From Microbacterium halimionae (GTDB lineage: Bacteria; Actinomycetota; Actinomycetes; Actinomycetales; Microbacteriaceae), in the NCBI RefSeq assembly GCF_011761265.1, contig NZ_JAAOZB010000002.1, positions 992,001-1,056,000 on the forward strand: a stretch of 64,000 bases of DNA, in the 5' to 3' direction. Of the stretch, positions 34,317 to 43,605 are shown one piece after another. A model generated the notes under the pieces. The model was not told the origin of the DNA. It did not search any database and saw only the letters and a program-made list of their open reading frames with translations. The position numbers and the translations under genes are program-made. Numbering within the stretch: the first letter of the stretch is position 1; each line of letters starts with the position of its first letter.

Positions 34317-35294
34317 CTACCGCGAGTCCTCGGTCAGATACTGTTCTAACCCGGCCTGCGCCCACGCCACAGCAGCCGCTCGAGCCGACGCGGGAGAGAT
34401 AATTTCTATCTCGCCGCCGCCGCGTGCAGCGAGACGCTTCATGCTCTGCTCGTCTGCGACACGCAAAGTAGCGATTGCGCTGTTTCCCGAAACTGAAATG
34501 TTCGCGCGGTCAATGTATCCGCCCAGCAACGGCGCCATTGCACTCGGATACTTCACTTCGACGAGCACATCATCTTCGCCGGGCGCGAAAAGAGCGGGTA
34601 TCGGTTCTTCCCCGTGAGTGATGGGGATGCCGGTGAGTTCGATCTCGCTCACTCTGTCGAGGTGGAACGTGCGCATCGACTGGCGCAGATGACACCATCC
34701 CTGGAGGTACCACTGACCGCCGGCGATGTGCACCTTGACGGGGTCGACGGTGCGAATTGTGGTCGCGGCATCCGGAGCTTTGTAAGTAAACGACACCGCG
34801 ACGGCAGTTTTCAGCGCCTGATCAACAACGTCGCGGGCGTCATCGACCGGTCCCGGCGCGACGATGACCTCAGCGGGGGTAGAAGATGCTCCTCTGCTCA
34901 GCTTAGAAAGCAGCTCTTGCACGATGTCGCTGTCGCCGACCCCGGGCAACGTGCGGGCTAGTTGGAGCCCAGCAAGCAGCGCCGCTGCTTCACGAGCGGT
35001 CAAGCGCGGCGCATTCTCCAGACCAACCGTGTTGGTGATCGAGATGGTGTCGTGCGTGTCGAGCAAATCCCAGTCAATGTCGAACAGGTCGTGCGGAAGC
35101 TGCCAGAAACCGCCATCACCGGGAAGCCCGATGACAGTGAGTTTCTCGACCATTGCTCGCATTTGCTCAGGTGAAACATCGAAATCCCGCGCCGCGTCTA
35201 CAACCGATACTTCACCCTGACTAATGAGGTACGGCACCAGCTGCATCATGAGAGCTGCGCGGTCGAGCGCGAGAAGCGGTTTGCTATCTGTCAT
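34317..35294 (-). CDS. pafC: WYL-domain regulator PafC
   Basis: 325 residues: N-terminal winged helix (about 15-75, VPYLISQGEVSVVDAARDFDVS split), a WYL domain (about 150-250; IRTVDPVKVHIAGGQWYLQGW) and a C-terminal WCX-like part. PafB and PafC form a heterodimer that activates the LexA/RecA-independent DNA damage response in mycobacteria. It overlaps pafB by four bases (ATGA), and the tat genes follow. Confidence 0.9.
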   Translation of the reverse strand: MTDSKPLLALDRAALMMQLVPYLISQGEVSVVDAARDFDVSPEQMRAMVEKLTVIGLPGDGGFWQLPHDLFDIDWDLLDTHDTISITNTVGLENAPRLTAREAAALLAGLQLARTLPGVGDSDIVQELLSKLSRGASSTPAEVIVAPGPVDDARDVVDQALKTAVAVSFTYKAPDAATTIRTVDPVKVHIAGGQWYLQGWCHLRQSMRTFHLDRVSEIELTGIPITHGEEPIPALFAPGEDDVLVEVKYPSAMAPLLGGYIDRANISVSGNSAIATLRVADEQSMKRLAARGGGEIEIISPASARAAAVAWAQAGLEQYLTEDSR

Positions 35295-36286
35295 GCCGCT
35301 CCACCATGAAGCATCAGTGTTGCGCGCAGGCGAGCCACGACAGCATCGCGCAGGCTCAAGGGCTCGATTACCCGTACTTCAGGGCCGAAAGACGCGAGCT
35401 CGTCCGCAAACACATCACCATCGACGAACTGAATGTGAATGCCTCTATCGACTCGTTTTCCCCGGCGAGATAAGCGAAGTGACGCCTCAGTTCCGGGGTG
35501 CACTTCGAGAATTGCGACGTTTCGAGCCGCAACATCCTTGAGGCCCCGCAGTGCCCGAGTGCCTGCGCCCTCTCTGAGCGACTCATCAAAAAGAGTGCGG
35601 GTCACTTCGACGCTGCCAGTGATACGTGCAAGCAAAAAAGTGCGCTCGGCGTTTGCATCAAGATCAATGCCGTGGACATGCCAACGCGCCTCGTACTCCA
35701 CGAGGGCGAGCGGTTTCATCCGTCTTGTGCGAGCTGCCCTCTCTCCCGGCTTCAAATACGCGAACCGGACGACGCGCGCTGACTCAATAGCATCCTGGAT
35801 CTTCGCGAACGAAGGTTCCCGCAGGCTAATACGTGGCGAGTAACCGATGATCGGTTCGTCCACGCTGTTTCCCAGCGCGCGAATCTTCCGGAGCGCACTC
35901 CGGGCGTTGTCCGACATCGAGCTCTGACCCCACACTCCCCCAGCAAGGTTCAAAAGTGCCACTTCGGCCGGGGTGAAGGAAATATCGCTCGGCAGCGAAT
36001 ATTCAGCGGTGGGGACCCGATACCGCGCTTCGCGCAGGTCGTCCGGGTCTGCGAAGTCGCCAATCGTCTCGATAGGAACCCCGAGGCGACGCAAATTTTC
36101 TTTGTCGCGCTCGAACATCTTCTCGAGCGCGTCCTTAGACGCACCGGATTCGCTCTGCTCACGGTATCCCGCAACAGAATGCAGAATCGCATCTTTTGTC
36201 AGGCCTTGCTCCGTCGCCATCAGCGCAACGACCAGGTTCACCAGACGTTCCTCGGGTGCACTCCGGTTTGCAGCTGTGGATGTCAC
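35291..36286 (-). CDS. pafB: WYL-domain regulator PafB
   Basis: 331 residues, same layout as PafC: N-terminal helix-turn-helix (EERLVNLVVALMATEQGLT and after), WYL domain (RRMKPLALVEYEARWHVHGID) and WCX end. Partner of PafC. The pupylation genes dop, pup, prcBA and pafA, after which it is named, are not next to it here. Confidence 0.9.
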   Translation of the reverse strand: MTSTAANRSAPEERLVNLVVALMATEQGLTKDAILHSVAGYREQSESGASKDALEKMFERDKENLRRLGVPIETIGDFADPDDLREARYRVPTAEYSLPSDISFTPAEVALLNLAGGVWGQSSMSDNARSALRKIRALGNSVDEPIIGYSPRISLREPSFAKIQDAIESARVVRFAYLKPGERAARTRRMKPLALVEYEARWHVHGIDLDANAERTFLLARITGSVEVTRTLFDESLREGAGTRALRGLKDVAARNVAILEVHPGTEASLRLSRRGKRVDRGIHIQFVDGDVFADELASFGPEVRVIEPLSLRDAVVARLRATLMLHGGAA

Positions 36287-36292
36287 GACGCC

Positions 36293-36298
36293 ATTCTA
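36293..36298 (-). promoter_or_regulatory. Putative leaderless -10 hexamer for pafB
   Basis: TAGAAT on the minus strand six bases before the GTG at 36286; it would start the pafBC transcript. Confidence 0.5.
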
Positions 36299-36320
36299 TT
36301 GGCCGGAAGACAGGCTGAGA

Positions 36321-37277
36321 TCAGGCGTTGAAGTCATCGATCCCGAGGATGTCGAAAATGTAGATGAGCGATTGTTCGAGACCTGAAGCGGGGTCGGACG
36401 GAACAACGAGCATGACCTGCGAACCGACCGGCTGCCCGACGAGAGCATCAGCAATTTCTGCGGGCACAGTCGACATGTCGAGCGCTTGCGGCGCCGCACC
36501 CCAGCTGGTCTGTTGAACTTCACGGGTGTCCCAGTCGACGCTCGTGTAGTTGACAAGGATGGAGTCATCGGCGGCCACTTCTGCTCCGTCGCCGCGAATA
36601 ACTACCTCCGAAACGGCTGCGTCGGGCACAGCCGCGTCGTGGTCTGGGAAGCTGATACCGGGCTGGCCGTTTGGCGCCCGCACGACCGTAGGAAGCCCCC
36701 GGCCCTCGGCGAACTGTTCTGTTCCTTCAGCCTTCGCAAGGTAAACCTTCTGAACATCAACAACGGCTACAAGCGCCTCGTCTTCGCCGAGGCCCAAGCT
36801 TTGCGCCGAGTCGGGGGCGATATCGTCGCTCGCCAAAACAGCCACCACGCGTGATCCACCCGTTGCACACTCGAGAGCAGGTTCAAGACCGGGCAGTGCC
36901 CCGTAAAGACTGGATACGATAGCTGGCTGGTTGCCAGAACTGGCGTACTCGGTCGTGGCGACTACTTCGCCCGTGACTCCGTCGAGTAAAACAAAATCAA
37001 GAATCGCCGCTTGGGTGTCTGAGACCAGCGTGGGACCCTCTTCTCCTCGCGCAATATCGACGAATTCCGTCTGGGATGTGTAGACGGGTGTTCTCACATC
37101 AATGTTCGGCTCGGAGCCACCCTCACCGGTGACAGTCACGAGGTCGGTCGCGGCGGTAGACGAACTCTGCTCGCGAGTGCAAGACGCCGAGCCATTAGTT
37201 GACGCGGCGGATGAGCACCCCGTCAACGCGATAGCGAACAGACTTACGGCGGCAACAACTGCGGGAAATCTACGCAC
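36321..37277 (-). CDS. FKBP-type peptidyl-prolyl isomerase, lipoprotein
   Basis: 318 residues. Lipobox ALTGC gives C21 as lipid anchor. The C-terminal FKBP domain (about 225-318: DDSILVNYTSVDWDTREV, ALVGQPVGSQVMLVVP, YIFDILGI) is clear. An earlier related half is degenerate (FVLLDGVTGEV, VVAVLASDDIAPD). It would help folding of exported proteins. It sits between trmI and pafB with small gaps and its own -10 box. Confidence 0.88.
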   Translation of the reverse strand: MRRFPAVVAAVSLFAIALTGCSSAASTNGSASCTREQSSSTAATDLVTVTGEGGSEPNIDVRTPVYTSQTEFVDIARGEEGPTLVSDTQAAILDFVLLDGVTGEVVATTEYASSGNQPAIVSSLYGALPGLEPALECATGGSRVVAVLASDDIAPDSAQSLGLGEDEALVAVVDVQKVYLAKAEGTEQFAEGRGLPTVVRAPNGQPGISFPDHDAAVPDAAVSEVVIRGDGAEVAADDSILVNYTSVDWDTREVQQTSWGAAPQALDMSTVPAEIADALVGQPVGSQVMLVVPSDPASGLEQSLIYIFDILGIDDFNA

Positions 37278-37281
37278 GATT

Positions 37282-38292
37282 TCAGTCTAGAGTCGCGGCG
37301 CTGTCATCCGCATCACGAGCGATCCGCGCGCCGTCCGCCGCGCGTTGCGCTTCACGCACGCGCTTACGAAGGTTTTTGTCGGTGATCTCGCGATCGCCGA
37401 CAGCTCCCGGAGTCCACACTTCGACGTCTTCGTCGCCGTAGCTTGTCTTCGACGCTCGTTTCTTTCGTTCCGGAACCACGGTTCCAGGAGCGAGGCGCCG
37501 CGCACTAATGAGGAAGCCTGTGTGCGCCACCATTCGATGATCCGGGCGTACAGCGAGGCCGTCTACGTGCCAACCACGCACCATCGTTTCGTTCGCCTCG
37601 GGCTCGGTGAACAGACCAGTGGCGCGCAAATACTCTGCTGTGCGGCTCAACTGGGTGGCAGTAGCGACATAGCAAAGAACGACACCGCCCGGCGTCAATG
37701 CACTGGCGACCACATCGATGCACTCCCACGGCGCAAGCATGTCGAGCACGACACGATCCACAGAACCATCGGGCATCGTTTCAGGCAGTGCCGCAACGAG
37801 ATCACCAATCACCACATCCCACTGCGACGGCACTTCGCCGAAGAAGGTCTCGACGTTGGCACGCGCGACATCCGAGAACTCTTCGCGTCGCTCGAACGAA
37901 ACGAGGCGTCCATCAGCACCGACAGCACGCAGGAGTGAGAGTGAAAGCGCACCAGAACCGACGCCTGCTTCAACGACCACCGCGCCGGGAAAGATGTCTG
38001 CATGCACGACAATCTGCGCTGCATCCTTCGGATAAACGATGGCAGCTCCACGCGGCATTGACATCACGAAGTCGCGTAGTAGCGGTCGGAGCGCGAGATA
38101 TTCCTGATCGGAGCTGTTGCGCACAACCGAACCATCCGGAAGGCCAACAAGTGCATCATGCGGCAACACACCGTGGTGTGTGTGAAGCTCGCCACGCTCG
38201 CGAAGAGTGATCGTGTGCATTCTGGCTTTCGGCCCGGTCAGCTGCACGCGATCACCGTAACGAAAGGGGCCGCTGGGGCGCTGAGTAGACAC
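37282..38292 (-). CDS. trmI: tRNA (adenine-58-N1)-methyltransferase TrmI
   Basis: 336 residues. N-terminal OB-like domain (GDRVQLTGPKARMHTITL), then a Rossmann methyltransferase with the SAM motif VVEAGVGSGALSLSLL (about 103-118), VIGDLVAALPE and VVLDMLAPWE. A charged, Lys/Arg-rich C-terminal extension of about 60 residues follows. Methylates A58 in the T loop. It overlaps the HAD gene by one base. Confidence 0.92.
   Translation of the reverse strand: MSTQRPSGPFRYGDRVQLTGPKARMHTITLRERGELHTHHGVLPHDALVGLPDGSVVRNSSDQEYLALRPLLRDFVMSMPRGAAIVYPKDAAQIVVHADIFPGAVVVEAGVGSGALSLSLLRAVGADGRLVSFERREEFSDVARANVETFFGEVPSQWDVVIGDLVAALPETMPDGSVDRVVLDMLAPWECIDVVASALTPGGVVLCYVATATQLSRTAEYLRATGLFTEPEANETMVRGWHVDGLAVRPDHRMVAHTGFLISARRLAPGTVVPERKKRASKTSYGDEDVEVWTPGAVGDREITDKNLRKRVREAQRAADGARIARDADDSAATLD
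37284..37289 (-). promoter_or_regulatory. Putative leaderless -10 hexamer for the FKBP gene
   Basis: TAGACT on the minus strand six bases before the GTG at 37277, inside the 3' end of trmI. Confidence 0.45.
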
Positions 38293-38975
38293 TAATTAAT
38301 TTCCTTGCTCGACGCATGCGCCGTATGAAGATCGGTGATGTCGGCAACCGTGCGCCCGTCGAGAGACGGCCACAGCGCGTGAGCGCCGACTCCCGTGAGC
38401 GAAACCATATGTGGAACGCCAAGAGATACGGTGCCGGCCGCGATCGCTGAACGCAGCCCGTTCGGTGAATCCTCGATCGCTACAGTGCGGGCCGGATCAA
38501 CACCCAGCGCCGCGCATGCCTGCAGATACGGATCGGGGAATGGCTTAGGTCGATCGACATCGTCGCCAGCGATCACAAGATCGAAAGCATCGAAGTCGAT
38601 CAAGTCGACAACGTGCGTCGCCATCCTTCGCAGTGACATCGTCACGAGCGCTGTCTTGATCCCGGCGGCGCGAAGGCCGAATAACAGCTCCCGGGCGCCG
38701 GGACGAAACGGCACCCCATCCGTTGACAGCCGATCAATCACGTTGTCCGTCAAACGAGTCACGATCTCAGTCGTAGGTAGCCGAACGCCAGCCGATTGCA
38801 AGATGCGCGCTGCGTCATCAAGTCCGAGTCCCACGAGGCTCAGTGCCTGCTCGTGATTCCAGGTTCCGCCGAAGCTCTCAACCAGTGGAGTCTCCGCTGC
38901 CATCCAGTATGGCTCCGTGTCGACAAGAGTGCCGTCCATGTCCCAAAGCACGGCGGCCGGCAGTGAAGAAGTCAT
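38292..38975 (-). CDS. HAD-family phosphatase
   Basis: 227 residues of the beta-phosphoglucomutase-like HAD subfamily: nucleophile D12 in LWDMDGTLVD, cap domain (about 20-85), motif II VTMSL, Lys in DRPKPFPDPYLQAC and motif IV AIEDSPNGLRSAIAAG. Substrate unknown; sugar phosphates are typical. It shares an operon with trmI. Confidence 0.9.
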   Translation of the reverse strand: MTSSLPAAVLWDMDGTLVDTEPYWMAAETPLVESFGGTWNHEQALSLVGLGLDDAARILQSAGVRLPTTEIVTRLTDNVIDRLSTDGVPFRPGARELLFGLRAAGIKTALVTMSLRRMATHVVDLIDFDAFDLVIAGDDVDRPKPFPDPYLQACAALGVDPARTVAIEDSPNGLRSAIAAGTVSLGVPHMVSLTGVGAHALWPSLDGRTVADITDLHTAHASSKEIN

Positions 38976-38981
38976 CCCGCA

Positions 38982-38987
38982 ATGCTA
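38982..38987 (-). promoter_or_regulatory. Putative leaderless -10 hexamer for the HAD-trmI operon
   Basis: TAGCAT on the minus strand six bases before the ATG at 38975. Confidence 0.45.
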
Positions 38988-39085
38988 TCCGGCGCGATTC
39001 CATCCATCAGTCGCGTCCGCCGAGACGACGTGCCCATGTACGCCTATCCTTGAGGGACCCGTTCGACGGGAGAAAGGGTGGTCGC

Positions 39086-39949
39086 GTGGACGGACTTGGT
39101 CATCGTGTGCTGGTCACAGCATTTGATGGATGGAATGACGCTGGTGAGGCAGCTTCTGCTGCCATGAGCCTCCTGCAGAAGGATGATGCTTACGAGCCAG
39201 TCTTCTCTGTCGACCCCGAACTCTATTTCGACTATCAATACACCCGCCCGCACATCCACACCGATGCCGACGGCGGCCGCAGCCTGCACTGGCCCGAGAC
39301 GACTCTCCTGCGGCCTAGGAATCCAGGTCGTGGCACTCAACTTTGGCTCCTCACCGGCGTTGAACCAGCGCGCTCGTGGCAAGCGTTCGCCGCGGAACTC
39401 ACCGACGTCGCGTTGCGCGAGGACATCACCGGCGTTGTATCGCTCGGATCGATGATGTCGGACGTTCCCCACACCCGACCCATCACGATTTTTTCTGGCA
39501 GTGAGAACGAGCGACTCCGCACTGAGCTATCGCTCGAACGCAGCAGCTACGAGGGGCCGGTCGGGATTCTCAGTGTGCTGAGCGAAGCGGTCGAAAAAGT
39601 TGGTATCCCCACGGCAAGTTTGTGGGCGAGTGTTCCCCACTACGTGGCGGGACATACCCCGTCGCCCAAAGCCACTCTCGCGTTGCTCGACCGGCTTGAA
39701 GATCTCACTGGCGTCCAGATTCCCCGTGGAACGCTTCCGACAGAGGCGGCTGCATGGGAAGCGTCCATTGACGCCGCGGCGGCAGACGACGAAGAAATGA
39801 CGGAGTACATCCGCGGCCTCGAGCAGACTCGCGATACCTGGGACTCCCCCGATGCATCTGGTGATGCGATCGCGAAAGAATTCGAGCAGTATCTGCGTCG
39901 ACGCGGTGAAGGTCCCGGCAAGCCCGGGCGTGACGATCCCCGCCGCTGA
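39086..39949 (+). CDS. PAC2-family protein
   Basis: 287 residues of the PAC2 family, related to proteasome assembly chaperones and ATP-grasp-linked proteins. Segments HRVLVTAFDGWNDAGEAASA, WLLTGVEPARSW and PHYVAGHTPSPKATLALLDRL are typical of actinobacterial members such as Rv2125. GTG at 39086 is chosen for its AGAAAGGG site; the frame is open upstream to 38843 but overlaps the HAD gene. Function is not established; of interest because no proteasome genes are seen nearby. Confidence 0.88.
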   Translation: MDGLGHRVLVTAFDGWNDAGEAASAAMSLLQKDDAYEPVFSVDPELYFDYQYTRPHIHTDADGGRSLHWPETTLLRPRNPGRGTQLWLLTGVEPARSWQAFAAELTDVALREDITGVVSLGSMMSDVPHTRPITIFSGSENERLRTELSLERSSYEGPVGILSVLSEAVEKVGIPTASLWASVPHYVAGHTPSPKATLALLDRLEDLTGVQIPRGTLPTEAAAWEASIDAAAADDEEMTEYIRGLEQTRDTWDSPDASGDAIAKEFEQYLRRRGEGPGKPGRDDPRR

Positions 39950-39990
39950 TCAAGCCGCGGTGAGCTGGGCATGCGCCCACCGCATAGCTC

Positions 39991-40815
39991 TTAGGCCTGG
40001 ATGACGCCGAGGCTCAGCAATACCAGCAGAGTTGATCCGAGAGCCACCCGGTAAATCACGAACGGCAAGAAGCTGCGCTTGGATATGTAGCTCATGAAGA
40101 ACGCAATCACGCCGAGAGCGACAACGAACGCGATAACCGTCGCGACAAGTGTTTCCGGAAGCGAGTAGACGCCCGGCTCATCCCAGCTCTTGAAGAGCTG
40201 GTAGAAACCGCTACCGAATACCGCAGGAATCGCGAGGAGAAAGGCGTATCTCGCTGCGGCCGCACGCTCGTAGCCCATAAACAGCCCGGCAGTAATTGTG
40301 CCTCCCGAGCGAGATACGCCCGGAATCAATGCGAGCGCTTGTGCGCCGCCATAGATCAGGCCGTGCGGCACGGTGATATCGGCGAGCTTGCGCTTTTTCG
40401 CACCCACATGGTCGGCGATCCCAAGCAATACGCCAAACAGAATCAGCATGGCCGCTACCAACCAGAGCGATCGAAAGACGGTTTCAATCTGGTCTTGAAA
40501 TCCAAGCCCGAGAACCACAATCGGGATCGACCCGATGATGATGAGCCAGCCCATTCGCGCGTCAGGGTCGTGCCGCGGCACTCGACCAACCAGCGACTTG
40601 AACCAATGCGAAATTATTCGAACGATGTCACGCCAGAAGAAAATCACCACGGCGGTTTCGGTACCGATTTGCGTGATCGCGGTGAACGCAGCACCGGGAT
40701 CTTGAGCATTCGGAAGGAACGTGCCCACTATCCTCAGGTGTGCGCTCGACGACACCGGAAGGAACTCTGTCAAGCCCTGAACCAGCCCCAAGAACATCGC
40801 CTCGAGAAAATGCAT
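39991..40815 (-). CDS. uppP: Undecaprenyl-diphosphatase
   Basis: 274 residues, about eight helices. The two UppP signatures are present: [16 protein letters not shown] (with catalytic Glu) and [14 protein letters not shown]. Recycles the lipid carrier of cell-wall synthesis by removing a phosphate from undecaprenyl diphosphate; gives bacitracin tolerance when overproduced. GAAAGG precedes the ATG. It follows the M20 peptidase gene by ten bases. Confidence 0.95.
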   Translation of the reverse strand: MHFLEAMFLGLVQGLTEFLPVSSSAHLRIVGTFLPNAQDPGAAFTAITQIGTETAVVIFFWRDIVRIISHWFKSLVGRVPRHDPDARMGWLIIIGSIPIVVLGLGFQDQIETVFRSLWLVAAMLILFGVLLGIADHVGAKKRKLADITVPHGLIYGGAQALALIPGVSRSGGTITAGLFMGYERAAAARYAFLLAIPAVFGSGFYQLFKSWDEPGVYSLPETLVATVIAFVVALGVIAFFMSYISKRSFLPFVIYRVALGSTLLVLLSLGVIQA

Positions 40816-40825
40816 ATCGGGCCTT

Positions 40826-42148
40826 TCAGTAAGTCCGAAGAAGATCAGTCAATACGCGCTGACCGAAAACTAGCGCATCAATAGGCACCCGCTCGTCAAC
40901 ACCATGAAACATGCCTGTGAAGTCGAGGTCGGCAGGCAGCCGCAGCGGCGCGAACCCATAACCAGCGATTCCGAGAGCCGACAAGGCCTTGTTGTCAGTT
41001 CCGCCGCCCATCAGGTACGGGATGACAGGTACATCAGGATCGTGACGCTCAAGCGACGCGACCATCGCTTCGACGATTTCTCCAGCGAACGGCACTTCGA
41101 GTCCGATGTCCTGGTGCACTATCTCGATCTCGATGTCGGGGCCGATGATCCGCCTTATGTCGGCAAGGGCCGCGTTCTCCGTACCTGGAAGCACTCGGAC
41201 GTCGATGAGGGCTTCAGCGCGATCGGGGATGACGTTGTGCTTGTATCCCGCAGTAAGCCCGGTCGGGTTAGTTGTGGTTCGGAGTGTCGACCGAAGAAAC
41301 GGAGCTGCAGGACCCGCACCAAGCGCGAGAACATCCGGATCGTCAGTGGGAATGCCGGTAAGACTTGAAAGCCCATCAAGGAGCTGGGTTGTCGTCTCCG
41401 TGAGGCGGATCGGCCACTCAGTCCTCCCCAATGCTACGACGGCCTCCGAGAGGCGGGTGAGAGCGTTCTCGGGGTGCAACCGGCTTCCATGGCCCGCTCG
41501 CCCTTTCGCAACAAGACGAATCCACATGAGCGCCTTTTCGCCGACCTGCAGAAGGTAAGCGCGGCGATCGCCAGCAGCAATCGAATAACCGCCAACTTCG
41601 CTGATGGCTTCGGTTGCGCCTTCGAACCACTCCGGGTGTTGGGCAACGACGAGGCCTGATCCTTCGACTCCACCATTTTCTTCATCAGCGAAGAACGTAA
41701 CGATGATGTCGCGCTCTGGTTGATCCCCAGATCGCAAAATTTCTCCGACAGAAGTCAGGATCATGGCATCCATATCCTTCATGTCCACCGCACCGCGGCC
41801 CCACAGCATGCCATCGCGAATCTCTCCCGCGAATGGATCGACGCTCCAGTCCTCTGCGATGGCAGGCACAACATCGAGGTGTCCGTGCAGCACCAGAGCG
41901 GGCTTTGAGGGGTTCCTACCTCGGATACGCGCGTGAACGTTCGTTCGCCGGTGAATCGGCTCGAACACGTTGACTTCAAGACCCAGCGATTCGAGATATT
42001 GCGTCACGTATTCGGCGGCCTCACGCTCGCCGTTCGCGCGACCCCCACCGAAGTTTGTGGTGTCGAACCTAATGAGGTCCCGCGCAACGCGAGCGACTTC
42101 AGGAAGATTGGACTCTGGCTCAGGGACGAATGCCGCGGGGTTGGACAT
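40826..42148 (-). CDS. M20-family metallopeptidase
   Basis: 440 residues. Zinc ligands are seen in LHGHLDVVP (His and following Asp), [11 protein letters not shown] (bridging Asp), FFADEENGG (catalytic and ligand Glu), and near the end [10 protein letters not shown]; the dimerisation domain lies between (about 190-310). Substrate may be N-acylated amino acids or dipeptides. The ATG at 42148 is chosen because TAGCGT lies seven bases before it; a start at 42205 in the same frame lacks support. Confidence 0.9.
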   Translation of the reverse strand: MSNPAAFVPEPESNLPEVARVARDLIRFDTTNFGGGRANGEREAAEYVTQYLESLGLEVNVFEPIHRRTNVHARIRGRNPSKPALVLHGHLDVVPAIAEDWSVDPFAGEIRDGMLWGRGAVDMKDMDAMILTSVGEILRSGDQPERDIIVTFFADEENGGVEGSGLVVAQHPEWFEGATEAISEVGGYSIAAGDRRAYLLQVGEKALMWIRLVAKGRAGHGSRLHPENALTRLSEAVVALGRTEWPIRLTETTTQLLDGLSSLTGIPTDDPDVLALGAGPAAPFLRSTLRTTTNPTGLTAGYKHNVIPDRAEALIDVRVLPGTENAALADIRRIIGPDIEIEIVHQDIGLEVPFAGEIVEAMVASLERHDPDVPVIPYLMGGGTDNKALSALGIAGYGFAPLRLPADLDFTGMFHGVDERVPIDALVFGQRVLTDLLRTY

Positions 42149-42155
42149 GGCATCA

Positions 42156-42161
42156 ACGCTA
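42156..42161 (-). promoter_or_regulatory. Putative leaderless -10 hexamer for the M20 peptidase gene
   Basis: TAGCGT on the minus strand seven bases before the ATG at 42148; it decides the start. Confidence 0.45.
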
Positions 42162-42282
42162 CCCGCTGAGACTGGGGTCCTACGCACAGCACCGACGGTC
42201 CTCATTCAACCGCGGCTGGCGTTCTCGAGTCGCTCAGGTTCGTGATAGCGTTGTTCCTCGGTTGCGAAACCAAAAAAACAAT

Positions 42283-42366
42283 GCGCGGGTGGCGGAATAG
42301 GTAGACGCGCTAGCTTGAGGTGCTAGTGCCCTAACGGGCGTGGGGGTTCAAGTCCCCCCTCGCGCA
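42283..42366 (+). tRNA. tRNA-Leu (anticodon GAG)
   Basis: 84 bases. Acceptor GCGCGGG pairs with CTCGCGC (one G-U), T arm GGGGG-TTCAAGT-CCCCC, long variable arm. Anticodon loop TTGAGGT between CTAGC and GCTAG gives GAG, which reads CUC/CUU. CCA is not encoded. Confidence 0.95.
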
Positions 42367-42375
42367 CATTGTGGA

Positions 42376-42417
42376 AAGGCCCTCGATCTGAAGTTTCAGA
42401 TCGAGGGCCTTTTTTGT
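42376..42417. terminator. Terminator after tRNA-Leu(GAG)
   Basis: 17-base-pair stem (42376-42392 with 42395-42411, arm AAGGCCCTCGATCTGAA) then a T7 run. It also ends the convergent VIT1-type gene at 42433. Confidence 0.9.
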
Positions 42418-42432
42418 TTTGCATGATTATTA

Positions 42433-43524
42433 CTACGCCGAAACTCCAAAGAGCAATCCGAGAACGTAGGTAATCGCTGCTGCTCCAAAACCGATCGCCA
42501 ACTGTCGCAGTGCGCGCGCGAGCGGCGGTGCGCCCGAAAGAAGCCCAACGGCCGCGCCGGTTGCCATGAGCGCAATTCCGACGAGCAAAAGCGCCACGAC
42601 AACAGCGAGAAGTCCTTCGGCACCGAAAATCCATGGCACCACGGGGATAATCGCGCCGGAGGCGAAGAAGAGAAAGCTTGAGGTCGCGGCGCCAAAAGCG
42701 CTCCCGACTACGTCATGACTATCAACGCGCTCTGTCGGGCGCCGATAGGGCACCGAGCTGTCGGCACTCCGCGCCTTTTCTAGTTCAGCGTTCGCACGTG
42801 ACAACGACTCTTCTTCGCTCATTCCGCGTGTGCGATACACCAGCGCTAGTTCATTGGCATCCAAATTCAGGTCTGGTAATACAGCGTCGACGTCGTTGTT
42901 GGGCTCGGTTGACTCGAGCAGCTCTCGTTGCGAACGTACCGAAACGAACTCACCCGCGCCCATCGATAGCGCGCCAGCCAGAAGCCCAGCGATGCCGCTG
43001 AAAAGCACAAACTGTGGTGCGACACCGGTGGCCCCGATGCCCATGACAAGCGCGAGATTGGATACGAGACCATCATTCGCACCAAACACTGACGCGCGGA
43101 ATGTGCCCGAAAGCCTCCTGCGCCCCTTTGCTGCGAGTCCCCTGACAACCTCGTGGTGCACTTTTTCGTCAGCGCTCATCTCTGCAGTGGCGTGCGGATC
43201 ATCGTCGTATGGCGACCGCGCTTCCGCGTTTTGCGCCAACGCTAGAACGAAGATCGATCCGAATCGTGCAGCTGCCCATCCCAGAAGCCGGGTCGACATC
43301 GAAGCTCGCGGCAGTTTTCTTGGCTCGCCGCCCAGCAGCTCCACCCAGTGCGCCTCGTGACGCCCTTCTGCGGCAGCGAGGGCCAGCAGGATGTCCCGCT
43401 CCTCGCCCTCTCGGCGACGCGCGAGTCCCGAGTACACAGCTGCTTCGGCGCGCTCGTTAACGAGGTACTTCGCCCATCTACGCCGATCGCGCGCTTTCGA
43501 CACGCGTAGCGATGCATCATTCAC
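42433..43524 (-). CDS. Ferritin-like/VIT1-family metal transporter
   Basis: 363 residues. The N-terminal part (about 1-130) is a ferritin/rubrerythrin-like helical domain with spaced Glu and EGRHEAHW. The C-terminal part is a VIT1/CCC1 transporter with FGANDGLVSNLALVMG, SMGAGEFVSVRSQRE and four to five helices. Such proteins move iron or manganese, with the helical domain binding metal at the membrane surface. It stands alone. Confidence 0.9.
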   Translation of the reverse strand: MNDASLRVSKARDRRRWAKYLVNERAEAAVYSGLARRREGEERDILLALAAAEGRHEAHWVELLGGEPRKLPRASMSTRLLGWAAARFGSIFVLALAQNAEARSPYDDDPHATAEMSADEKVHHEVVRGLAAKGRRRLSGTFRASVFGANDGLVSNLALVMGIGATGVAPQFVLFSGIAGLLAGALSMGAGEFVSVRSQRELLESTEPNNDVDAVLPDLNLDANELALVYRTRGMSEEESLSRANAELEKARSADSSVPYRRPTERVDSHDVVGSAFGAATSSFLFFASGAIIPVVPWIFGAEGLLAVVVALLLVGIALMATGAAVGLLSGAPPLARALRQLAIGFGAAAITYVLGLLFGVSA

Positions 43525-43605
43525 AACTGTCCTCCTAGACGACTCCAGCTTTCGAGAGTAATCAGGCGGGAACTCCGCTGCAGTTCGGTCTACCGAACTG
43601 CAGCG

